Part shown: one piece after another, positions 14,001 through 23,381 of the stretch
How the letters are laid out: each line of letters opens with the position of its first letter
Numbering within the stretch: position 1 is the stretch's first letter
Source: Gonapodya sp. JEL0774
Taxonomy: Eukaryota > Monoblepharomycota > Monoblepharidomycetes > Monoblepharidales > Gonapodyaceae
DNA: 64,000 nt
Direction: 5' to 3'
Assembly: GCA_027604505.1 (NCBI GenBank)
Contig: JADIIX010000001.1
Span: 124,001 to 188,000 of the forward strand
Translations under genes and position numbers: made by a program
The notes under the pieces: generated by a model
Seen by the model: only the letters and a program-made list of their open reading frames with translations
Databases searched by the model: none
What the model was told of the DNA's origin: nothing

Positions 14001-16038
14001 AGCCATGTAGAGTGGGGAGCCACAAAGACTATGATTATGGACATTTTGTGGATAGGAACGGTTAGTGTTAGAGTGCCAGGGGATTGAAAGCATATCCGGA
14101 TACGACAAAGAGAATGCCTCTCTTACAATGACTCACGTGGAAGCCAACGACAAAGGCTGTAACAGCCGTGCGAACCCGAAATCCGCCAACTTCAACACCG
14201 GGAATGCATCCATATCTCCCGGCACTGGAGTTCTTTCACCGTTCTTTGGCATCCCTCCGTTTTCGGGCCATCCAAGCAGTAGGTTCTGGGGTTTGATATC
14301 CCGGTGAATGAGGTTGTGGTCACGTAGAAAGTTAAGCGCGCAGGCTAGTTGGCCCAGCATTCGACGGGTGACGGGTTCGGAGAGGCCACCCCATGGCCCA
14401 GCAAACGGACTTGGGGGGCGGGGCGGACTAGGTTGAGGTGGTTGCGAAGCCCCGGATGATGCGTTAGGAGCAGGTGGTGTGCCGTACATCCTCTCGAGCT
14501 CTTCCGTCACTAGCCCCTTTCTCTTGATGTAGTGGCTCAGGTCACCCATCGCACAGTACTCCATAACCAAGTGGATATGTACATCTGTCTTCTCGACATG
14601 GTACAAGGAGACAACGTTGGGGTGTCGAATGGTTCTCAGAATTCGAATTTCCGAGTCCAAGGAATCAGAAAGGCGACGGTCCAAGCGAGAACGGGATATG
14701 GATTTGATGGCACTGAGGTGAGGTAAGGATGCCGGGGAGTTGGGTCGAGATTGCTGCCGCCAGGACGGGTTGAGATGTCGGGGCTCAGTAGAGAGTTGTG
14801 CGACGGCGGTGGAGGAATTAGATCGCGGTAATGAGGGTAAAGATAGTGTCGGGTGGCCTCCCGCAGCGGGCTGTGATCGGTCAGCTGCTGCGAGATTTCG
14901 GAAGTAGTCAGATTCGGGTTGGTCGGGGCGCTGAGGAGGTGCGTCTACGTTGACACCAAGGTAGACAGTGGCGAATGAGCCGCGGCCTGAATGCGTCAGC
15001 AGGTTTGAGGCAAGGGTGAAGTTAAAGGCGGAATCGATGAGATGGGGGTGAGGGTGGAGAACGGATTCGTGACGAGTGAGCAACGTTTGCATCGACAACA
15101 AGGTTTTTGCCTTCGAAGATATTTTAGTGCTTGTTGCACATGTTTTAAGCCACTTCAGTATCACTCTGAACTCCTTCCGTGCAAGAGTCAAAAACAAGTA
15201 ACCCTGACTCTAGAACCCGTTCCGAAAAAATGAGCACCACCAAGCCAGATGAGAGGTTCTTCGTTTCCACAAGCTTATGTAGAGCGACTGAATGACAAGA
15301 TATGCTGCTCCTGGCCCCCTCCGGTGTGACGGCATGCGGGCATGCGTGAACACATAGCATCTTCTCAAAATTGAACAGGGCGATCGTCTCCACTTTTGCT
15401 CCACTGCACTATCCATTAGCTAGCCCTTCATCCTTTGTGTCTTGGCAGAGTTGGGCAACCAACCCAGTCAGGATCCGATTGGCATCCAATCAGTCGATCT
15501 TCGAGGTCACGCGACTGTCACCACGAAATCGACCTAATGCAGAAATAGTCCGATGCCCGGCATTCCAAGAACCACTCAAAGTACAGATCCAGTTGAATCG
15601 GGCCGAGAACTCTTTGAAGTGAAGCACATCAGAAATATCACGCCACCGACAGTCCCCTTTGGCCCCAGTACGCCGGCCAGAATCTGCACCGGACCAAACT
15701 CTAGCGCTCAAACAGAGACTCCTAGGGATTCCAGCAGCGGCTAACAGCACGGATTTGACAGGGATCACGGAGCTTCAACCGGGGACCATGTTTTAGCTCC
15801 AGCCGAGTTCTCCAATGGCCACATGACCACTCGCCGAACCCGCGTCCCGGTGCAAAACAAGGCGAGAGCGAAAGATGCAGTCAAGAGAGTGATGCGAAAG
15901 CAACTCACCGATCTCCTTTCCGATAAGGAAACAGCTTACAGTGGCTATTCCATTAGGTCCAGTTCTAAGGGGAGGTTGGACTGGAACTGCCGGCGGAGCA
16001 ACCACTGGATTCTGCTGGACGATAGGGGGAGAATCCAT
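11074..16038 (-). CDS. ATG1: ATG1/ULK-family serine/threonine kinase
   Basis: Exons (minus): 15909-16038, 14137-14986, 11430-14028 and 11074-11370; phases agree and give 1,291 residues. The glycine loop is split by intron 1: exon 1 ends FLIGKEI-G and exon 2 resumes RGSFATVYLG, exactly the Atg1 pattern IGKEIGRGSFATVY. Further kinase landmarks are AIKSI (ATP lysine), HRDIKPQNLLL, DFGFAR and TLCGSPLYMAPEIL across intron 2. The N-lobe has a Ser/Pro-rich insertion of about 70 residues between the loop and the lysine, and a second proline-rich insertion follows the hinge. A long disordered middle leads to a helical C-terminal region like the Atg13-binding MIT repeats. Family role: initiation of autophagy with Atg13 and Atg17/FIP200. 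The start at 16038 is supported by a TATA-like box about 50 nt upstream. Confidence 0.92.
14987..15908 (-). other. Unusually long intron 1 of ATG1
   Basis: This 922-nt stretch separates GTGAGTTG (after 15909) from CATTCAG (before 14986). Neighbouring introns are mostly 45-110 nt. Short open frames exist on both strands but none shows a recognisable protein, and no clear snoRNA or tRNA was found. The frame adjoining exon 2 stays open for about 200 nt into the intron, so an alternative first exon (Met at 15092) is possible. Confidence 0.6.
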
Positions 16039-16083
16039 GTATCCGAGACGATGGACAATGGGGGAAACAGGGCGGGGAGTGGG

Positions 16084-16095
16084 TGGTATATAAAG
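16084..16095 (-). promoter_or_regulatory. TATA-like box upstream of ATG1
   Basis: On the minus strand the sequence reads CCTTTATATACC, about 50 nt before the proposed ATG at 16038. The rest of 16039-16978 is intergenic between divergent ATG1 and the JmjC gene; only short unconvincing ORFs are present there. Confidence 0.4.
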
Positions 16096-16978
16096 GTAAA
16101 AAAGTGAACAGGGAAATGAGTATCGTGTGACTGGCACCACTAGGTCAGCCAGGGCCCTGGACAGACCTCTCCCCCTCCCAATTATCTAAATACCATGGCG
16201 ATCAAAATTTTTTCCAACAATAGATCGTGAAAATTACTCCATACTTCAAAAATTTGCTGTGTTGCTCGTCCCCCAGGGAAACCGGTCTGGCGCGGCTGTG
16301 CCACTCCCAAACTCCTCGGACATCATTTATGGCCAAATATCGCCACATTAGGTGCGCCAATCGCAATCGTCGCTCGATTGTGTTGTGTGATGCTCTATCT
16401 ACTCCTCGATCTCTGAATGCAGCGAAATCGAGAATAGTTGGTGCTCAGTCCTTCACCTTCAGGCTTCTCGCGATTGCCCGGTGATCCATGTGTGTTTTGT
16501 ATTGAAATACCCGAAGACTTCTTCGTAATCATGCTTGTTATGACCCATGAAATAACATTCAAGCTCGATAGAACCACCGATCTCTGCCGAATTCAAAATT
16601 TTGGGCCCAGTACTAATATGTACAGCCGTATTTGGGCCACAATTTCTGGTTCAACCGGACCCCAGCTTTTTGGGGCCATTTGAGGTGTATGTAGATACAT
16701 TGTATCGTCGCTTGCGGGTTACCCGCTCGAAACTTCATATACGGGGTTATCGGTCAGTCAGACTGACCTTCGTCAGCGTTGAATCTGAAAATGGCACCGA
16801 ATGGTGCCCGCCCGTGAATCATACACTCATCTACATACAATACATACTATCGATGGTCGACATGCTCCTTACAGCACTGTTCCTGAACCACCCAGAACGC
16901 GTGAACGCTCAGTCCAGGGTGCCACTGCAAATTTGTGCCGTTATCGTAGACATACATTCATCGCATCGCACGCCAGGA

Positions 16979-18773
16979 ATGGCCCTTTTCGGTCAGATCC
17001 GACGGAAATATGAAGATCTGCCACTCCTTTTGCGTCCCACGCGGCGGCGGGCCAAAGATGTGGAGCCTAACATTCCCGTTCCTGAAGTGAACGCCTGCGA
17101 TTACCCATCGCTGACGCCATCCGTAATTCGGAAAAGGGGATTGGAAGGAGATGTATTCGTTGTGCGAGGAGTGAAAGGAGTATTCTCGCCAGAACTGAGG
17201 ACGGTGAGTTGCCATCTTTTGTGGGGAAGTCGGATATTATTGGCCGCCATTGAGTCACAGTTGTCACCCTCAATCCCACCGTCTTTACTAAAAGCCACTG
17301 GATGTCATTCGAACGTTTCCTTCTAAGCGGTCGTGTACGGTTTTTGACTGTTTGACGTGGAAGCACCGGAGAATGGACTTTCGAGAACTTGAAAAGCACT
17401 TCACACAACCACCCGAGGAGCGTGAAGGACCCCTCACAGTCTTTGACATCGAACTGAAAGGTGGTGCAGCGGAACCACCCCACACTATGCCTCCCTTCCT
17501 CGCTGGTTTGTTCGACAGCCCCGCCTCTGCTGCCCAAAATGCGTGGGGTCGACACAAAATCCCACAACGACAGTTCCTTTCCCACCTTCTCCTTAGCTCT
17601 GACTCTGCGGTAACAGAGTAAGTAGAATTGGGGAATCGAGCTTCCGTCTAGTTCTCTCAACTCGTTGTTACCCACGGACAAACCTTCAACATCATTTTGA
17701 TAGCTTCCATGTCGACTTCGGAGGTGGTCATGGGGCTATCTATTGCCTTGCCGGTGAAAAAACTGTCTTTATGGCACCCCACGACCGAGACACGCGAGCG
17801 CTGTATGAAAAATGGCTTCATGATAGGGACAATGGAACATGGTATTGGTTCCGTGAGTACTTCCGGTCTGACGGTGTCTGTTTAGTGCTGCTTTCCAAAG
17901 ATGAGAACTAAATGAGATTAAAGGAAACGTAAGAAATGCTAGTGGGAAGAAAGTGCTGTTGGTTCGAATGCGGCTATGACACATGTTGGCTATTCGGGAT
18001 CAACCACCGTATGGTCGACATTCACGATCTATTGTTAATGCCCGCAGCCACCATCACCGACCCTCCAATTGCTCTGAAGAAGTGCACTCTCCGTGCTGGG
18101 GACCTCCTCGTAATGCCGGGTGGTACACCTCATGCTGTATTCACCGGCGCAGATAGTGCCATTCTTACCACAAATTGGCTCTCCTATGAGAACGCTCAGA
18201 CTCAAATGGAATGTATAGAACAAGAGGAGGCGACGGGCGTGCCTGAAAAGCTGCGGTGAGTGTCTTTTGGACAAACAGCAGACCAGTTGCAGCAAGCCCC
18301 GTACGTCCACATTTAGATTTCGAGGCGCCGAAAACTTTCACCTGGATCTCGCGCGTCGCATTCTCAATCCCGAACTACCTGCGCCTCCCGTTCCCCTCTC
18401 CGCACTTCCCAGTCTCGTCCGCTTCCTGGTCCGAAGAGGTATGTCCAGTGACGCACATCGTCTCCGTGACACTATGCGCCGCCGGGGCGTGCCGGAGGCC
18501 ACAACAAAACACCCTGTACTGGTTCAAACGCGTGTTGGCCCCAAGACGGCGAGCTTCGTCGTGGGAAGAAAGGAGCGGACGGTTCGCCCACGGGCATCAG
18601 GGAACGGAACGAGCGCAACAGAAAACAACACCGTAGCACCTGGGTGGACCGAAATCACTCGGCTGGTGCTGGATGAGGGGTACAGACATCTCGCTCATGT
18701 GGTGAAAAGCGAAGGCATTGAGGAAGATAACGTAGTGGAAGGCACCTTGGAGAGAAAGTTGGAGGGTTTGTAA
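16979..18773 (+). CDS. JmjC-domain protein, JHDM1/KDM2-KDM7-like
   Basis: Exons 16979-17203, 17295-17617, 17704-17852, 18048-18255 and 18317-18773; phases agree, 453 residues. The catalytic core is recognisable: TDFHVDFGGGHGAIY supplies the first iron ligands (HxD), GEKTVF holds the 2-oxoglutarate lysine, and GDLLVMPGGTPHAVFTG supplies the distal histidine, followed by the NWLSYENAQTQ segment that matches the post-JmjC helix of the KDM2/7 group. The JHDM1 domain preceding the barrel (DVFVVRGVKG, then LTWKHRRMDFRELEKHF) is also present. Family role: Fe(II)/2OG-dependent histone lysine demethylation in the nucleus. No PHD, CxxC or F-box module is visible. All ligands are present, so activity is likely; the substrate is unknown. 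The start Met is uncertain. Confidence 0.85.
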
Positions 18774-19041
18774 ACACGCACTGGAAAGAGTGAGATTATT
18801 TTGCACGATTTCGAATAGGCTTTATCACTTTAGTTGTTCGTGGATGGAGATATATTCTTTCTGAGTACCAACAAGATTCATGTATGCGAGAGACACGGAA
18901 TGCATTTTGATGTGTCACCAACTAATGGTCGCCGCCAGGTTCTCTGCAGAAACATACAGGTGGGTAGTATGACACCTTGTGTTTGCCTAGTCTAACACAA
19001 TCCAGAGGCTCAACTGCTTCGACGAAGTTTTGCTGATACCG

Positions 19042-19941
19042 ATGGCTTTCACGTTCTTGCTCTTCCTTACGGTTATTCTTTCCTTCATTTCTCCCGGCAC
19101 TTCGCAACCGCAACAAACGAGCGCTGTCACCTTATCAGCGAACAGTACCCCCGGAAGCTGCGCATCCACTGTGAGCGTGCCTTCCGATTGAATGGTTGCC
19201 ATGCGTGCGAAATGATGACGCCATTGCACCCACTCTAACCTCCGCCTCCGACAGGTTGTTCTCAACTTCACATGCTCTCCGTACATCTTCACCTCAACCA
19301 CCACATCTTTTGTGACACACTCCACCACACTCACTTCCACTTCTACTCTCAACTTCACCACCACGTCGATTTCCACCTCGCCGTTATTCATTAATGTGAC
19401 GCATTTGACGGTTTCTGTGGTGACCACGACGGAAAAAGTGGTAAGTAAGAACAAGCTTTTGAGGAGAGGAGGAGGTCCGTTGTATTTATGACGGCAAAGA
19501 CCATCCGATGAACCAATATCTTTCCATCGGATCCAAAGAATGTCACCGTACCAACGACCTTGACGCAAAATGTTACAACAACTCAGACACAGGTAAATGA
19601 CTCGTGCAAAATTGCTGCAGACCATACCGATCGCCATCAACAAGCTGTGGGACCCCCTCTTTCCACAGAACGTAACGCTCGCTCCAATAACCACTACAAT
19701 TACCCCCCAAAGCATAACTATCACCACAACCACCACTACTACGGTGACTTCGACTACATTAAGCTGCTCTTCCACCGCTTCCACTCGCACCTCGTCCCCA
19801 ACGAGTTCAATTGCCCCATCTTCTGGCGGTTCAACAGATACAGCAAGTGGCACAGCTCCACCTCAGACTCTGCCGACAATATTGACAGCATCTGGTAGCG
19901 TAGTGACGAGACCCACCTTGAGGAAGAGGTGGGATGAATAG
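19042..19941 (+). CDS. Secreted Thr/Ser-rich protein
   Basis: Exons 19042-19170, 19255-19440, 19539-19592 and 19669-19941 are all phase 0 and give 213 residues. Met 1 begins a hydrophobic signal peptide (MAFTFLLFLTVILSFIS) followed by a mature chain made largely of Thr, Ser and Val with many N-x-S/T sequons. Exons 3 and 4 both begin with an NVT motif (NVTVPTTLTQ and NVTLAPITTT), so the region may have grown by duplication of exon-sized units. A CTAAC branch site is visible before exon 2. Such composition fits a heavily O-mannosylated wall or extracellular protein. No GPI signal is clear: the C-terminus ends in charged RKRWDE. It is unlike any named family I know. Confidence 0.65.
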
Positions 19942-20648
19942 ATCATTGTACAGGCCTTCAACCATTGTGTGACAATCGAGAAATCAACAACCATTTTCAT
20001 TTCACTACACTGAGAACTACACTTTTCAAGTTATACCCTTCCGACATTGCCTTGCACTTGTTTGTCATCCCATGAACCATCTCCTCACTCTTCCGTCTCA
20101 CAAGTCTCGACTAAGAATAAGTTTGAGACCGTAGCTCGTTGGTTCTCCATGTCTTCAACCTGTCGCCTAAGTGACTGGTTGCGGAACCTTTGCGCCGAAA
20201 TGGCAGACTCTAGCTCAGCCGTTCGCCGAGCAATATACGTAGGGATGTCGGCCTAGATAGAGCACAAAAACTGTCCATCAAGATAGACGCATTCCAAATA
20301 TGTCAACCGGTAGTTACACCTTTCGCATCCTTTTTCCGTTTCGTTTAGGAGCATTAAGCCTGCTCCACCTTGAAGAGAACACGTCGTGCTTGGTAGAGTG
20401 CGTTGACAAATCACCATCTATGTGTCGTATGGGATCAATATCAGCCGAGTTCGTGTTACTCGTCCTCGGCCGTCCCATTCCGACGCAGCACGGCGCGCTC
20501 GACGTCCTCGGATTTCCTGGCCTCTTGTTAGTGCGCGTGATCTCATTGAGACCTGTATGGCGTCTGTGCGTGAGTGGACGGCTGGTGGGGAGCACGAAGG
20601 ATGACTCGATCATGGGGATGGGGCAGTGAGATTGTGAGAATAGCACTT
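19942..20648. other. No confident gene
   Basis: About 0.7 kb with short ORFs on both strands and no recognisable domain. A minus-strand frame at 20543-20703 (preceded by CTTAACATTCTTTCAG, a good 3' splice site) may be a further exon of the ORF at 20649-21146, but a GTGAGT donor at about 20729 would leave an intron of only 36 nt. Confidence 0.4.
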
Positions 20649-21146
20649 TCATAGAGTTCCAATTCCAAAGGATAAGCGACACAGTCGGTGGACTGAAAGA
20701 ATGTTAAGCATGAGCATGTGAGACTCACCATCACAGTCGTCTTTGGACTCAACACCACTACTTCTGTCGGTATCATCATCGTCCCTCTGTTCATGATTAC
20801 CCTCCTCCGTCTCAAGTTGCCCCTCCACATCCATCATGGCCACCAGACAATCTTGATTCCATTCCGCGGGCTTCATAGTGCTCCCTTCTCTCATCTGTAG
20901 ATAGACTAAGTCATTTTCAAGATCATGACCCAAACAAAACGGGTCTATCGTCAAATGCGCCATCAACGGAAAAATTTCTGTTTCAAAGGGTATCGACTCA
21001 TGAAACAAGAGAGAATCGTGATTTTGCCGGGTTTGGAACTTTGGTGACGTAATGAATAGGCCCTTGCACGCAATCCGCAGACAGGAGTGTACCACAAGGA
21101 GTGCATCGAAATGCATTGGGCCACGGTTACAGCTGAGTCTCGCCAT
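20649..21146 (-). CDS. Hypothetical protein (uncertain gene model)
   Basis: An uninterrupted minus-strand frame of 165 codons starts with MARLSCNRGPMHFDALLVVH. It has a mixed-composition N-terminal two thirds and an acidic Asp/Glu-rich tail (EQRDDDDTDRSS). Composition looks coding, but I recognise no family, and the 3' end may be spliced. It could be part of a multi-exon gene extending to about 20543. Confidence 0.35.
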   Translation of the reverse strand: MARLSCNRGPMHFDALLVVHSCLRIACKGLFITSPKFQTRQNHDSLLFHESIPFETEIFPLMAHLTIDPFCLGHDLENDLVYLQMREGSTMKPAEWNQDCLVAMMDVEGQLETEEGNHEQRDDDDTDRSSGVESKDDCDGESHMLMLNILSVHRLCRLSFGIGTL

Positions 21147-21487
21147 GCTGTTGGAGGGCGGGATTCGATGGAGATTTGTATTGTAGACAGAGAGCTTGGA
21201 TGAACAATCACTTTAGGATACATTAAACCTGAGTAACATGAGCATTGACAAAGCGCCGTGCGAAGGATAGAGCATTTTATATTCCGCTTTCTTCTCCGGT
21301 GTCACAGAAACCTATCTGGCGCCAATAAGTGCTCCGACTCCACACGCACAAGGCGCCCCTGAAGGCTGGTACACAGCAAGTTACGACAACACAAAACCAA
21401 AAACAGTACCTTCAGAGCACTCATTCCGCTCTGCCGCACCGGACTAAATTTTGCTGTTTCTCTTTGTCGAACACCTTGCAACTGAGC

Positions 21488-23069
21488 TTAAATATCAATT
21501 TCCATCAACTCCTCGTCCTCGTCTTCCTCCTCCTCTTTTGGCAGCATTGCCAGAGCTGTTTCAGGTGGTTCTCTTCTGGATGGTCCAATCCCTGCAGCAC
21601 CTGCGTCCGCACCGACGGATGACAGCACTGGGGGTACCTCTGTACGGGTGGGCTCTTCAGCGGGGACATCAGCCTGTTGGATGGCATCAGGACGAGCAAG
21701 CAGGTAGCGGGCGGCTGTGAGAGGGTTGGGGAGAGAGTACGAGTGGAATTCAGAAAGAATGGGGAAGGACGCGCCCAAGAGCCTGAAACGCTTCCACATA
21801 AAATGGTGCATGATCCTTACCGTCGGCGTCGGTGTAGTCAGGGGAGGAGTATGCCTCGAGAAGAGAATTCGCTTTCGCCTGTTTCTCATCTGAACAATGG
21901 AGTCGAAGGACAACAAAGAGAAAGAAGATTACGGATTCAATATTCACAAAAAGGAAATTAAATTGAAAGTATCAAGAATTGCAAGCATGAGACCGAATAA
22001 CCCTCGCACAGATGGTTGGTTCTCCACGTACCCACCTGGCCAAGGTCCCCTCGCGTATGGTCGGTCACTACCCCATCGTCTTGTGGAGCCGGAGTAGAGA
22101 GCGACACGGTGAGCGAGAGAGAGAAGGAGGCGGTGGTCGAGCGGCGCTAGCGACAAGGAATGTCGAGTGAAGTGGTGGGTTGTAGTTCGTAGATTATTGA
22201 TTATCGGCAGTGAGCAGGCACATGATGGGGTAACAAGAAAGGAAGATATTATAATTAGGCATTTTTTTTTCGTTAGAGCAATTCTTCTGGGTCTGACAGG
22301 GGGAGCAAATTCTGGAAACCCCTCGATTGGCACCGACTCACCCTCCCTGCCCGCTTTAGCCGCTTTCACACGCTCTCCTTGCTCTCTAACAACCTTGTCA
22401 AGAGATCTTTCTGCATTTTGGAGTGTGCGCAAGAGGCCCACCGACGCGACGTTATGCGCCTCAATCTGACGCTGGAGATGGAGGAGACGGAGTGTTTGGG
22501 GGTGATGAGCGAGAGCTGACAGAAAAACTGTTAAAAGAAACCCAAAACCAAGTGAAGCGTAATATGAAATTGGTGCAATTCTACTTGAGCTCGTTACTGA
22601 GAGTTTGACGTTCGGGGAATGAATGATTCAGAGCGCGTCTCGTCGATCTTCGATCAACTGATTGAATCCAACTTGTCTCCAACAGGTATGCACATTTTCG
22701 ATTACATCTCATTGCATGCCACATTTCCCACCCGTCCAAATGGGTTGGGCCCCCTCCCACATCGCGGCTTGGACTGTTTTGGGATTCATATCAATACCAC
22801 TCACCATCATCCAAGCATTGCCCGACCTCCTTCATCGTACCAGGCACCTTTTCCCATTCTCTCGCCACTAAAGCATGCGACTCTGATACTCCTTGTGGTC
22901 CCGGAGAGCCCGCTAAGGATACACCATCTAGCTCGTCGATCAGAGCGAGCGCGGCATCCAGCGCAGATGTGAGGACATCAATAAGCGCAGAAAGACGTAC
23001 GGGAAGGGACTCTTGTGGTACGAAGGTGGAGGATGAAGATCCGACTGCCGTTGACACTGGGTTTCGCAT
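21488..23069 (-). CDS. MED4: Mediator complex subunit 4 (MED4)
   Basis: Exons (minus): 22805-23069, 22342-22515, 22036-22146, 21821-21889 and 21488-21714. Every intron is phase 1, and the total is 281 residues, the usual MED4 size. The N-terminal helix RLSALIDVLTSALDAALALI is followed by a coiled region (LRLLHLQRQIEAHN, then LLRTLQNAERSLDKVVREQ). Next comes the family hallmark LSLAHRVALYSGS, equivalent to the YAHRIS segment of Med4. The chain ends in an acidic tail (EEEEDEDEELMEIDI) as in other fungal Med4 proteins. Role: essential middle-module subunit of Mediator, bridging regulators to RNA polymerase II. The first intron is longer (289 nt) than the others. The start is the first in-frame Met before the conserved helix. 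Confidence 0.82.
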
Positions 23070-23237
23070 TGAATGAACAATCGGTGAAGGCCACTGTGCA
23101 ACTCCATTTTGTGAAACAAATCCAATAAATGTGTCTTCCAGTTACTTGGGCCCCCTTCAAAGGGGAGAGCTCTGGGTATGGGCAGCAATGAAACTGCTAT
23201 AAAAGAAACGCGCGAACTTCGACTTGATGCATATTCT

Positions 23238-23285
23238 CATGGTATTATAAATTATATAAAATATTAAGTATAATAATTAATAGTG
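23238..23285. other. AT-rich island between MED4 and the cyclin gene
   Basis: About 45 bp of almost pure A/T in the MED4 upstream region. It lies between the MED4 start (23069) and the cyclin stop (23382), so it may hold the cyclin polyadenylation signal, the MED4 promoter or both. Confidence 0.4.
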
Positions 23286-23381
23286 ACAGTGTTTCTATAG
23301 CGTCGCGTCATTCTGAGAGAGTCCTTGCCGCAACTTGCTAACGTGTAATCGTTCTGCCCGTTCAGAGCAAACCGCGGGAGC

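Noticed and set aside
15092-15197. ATG1 start codons at 15197 or 15092, contiguous with the exon that carries RGSFATVY
   Set aside because: The upstream exon at 15909-16038 ends FLIGKEI-G with a GTGAGT donor in the right phase and restores the invariant Atg1 loop; the contiguous frame gives a sequence unlike any kinase start. Kept only as a possible alternative transcript.
20711-20740. 36-nt intron in the uncertain gene near 20.7 kb
   Set aside because: Shorter than any other intron in the window; the donor, or the whole model, is doubtful.
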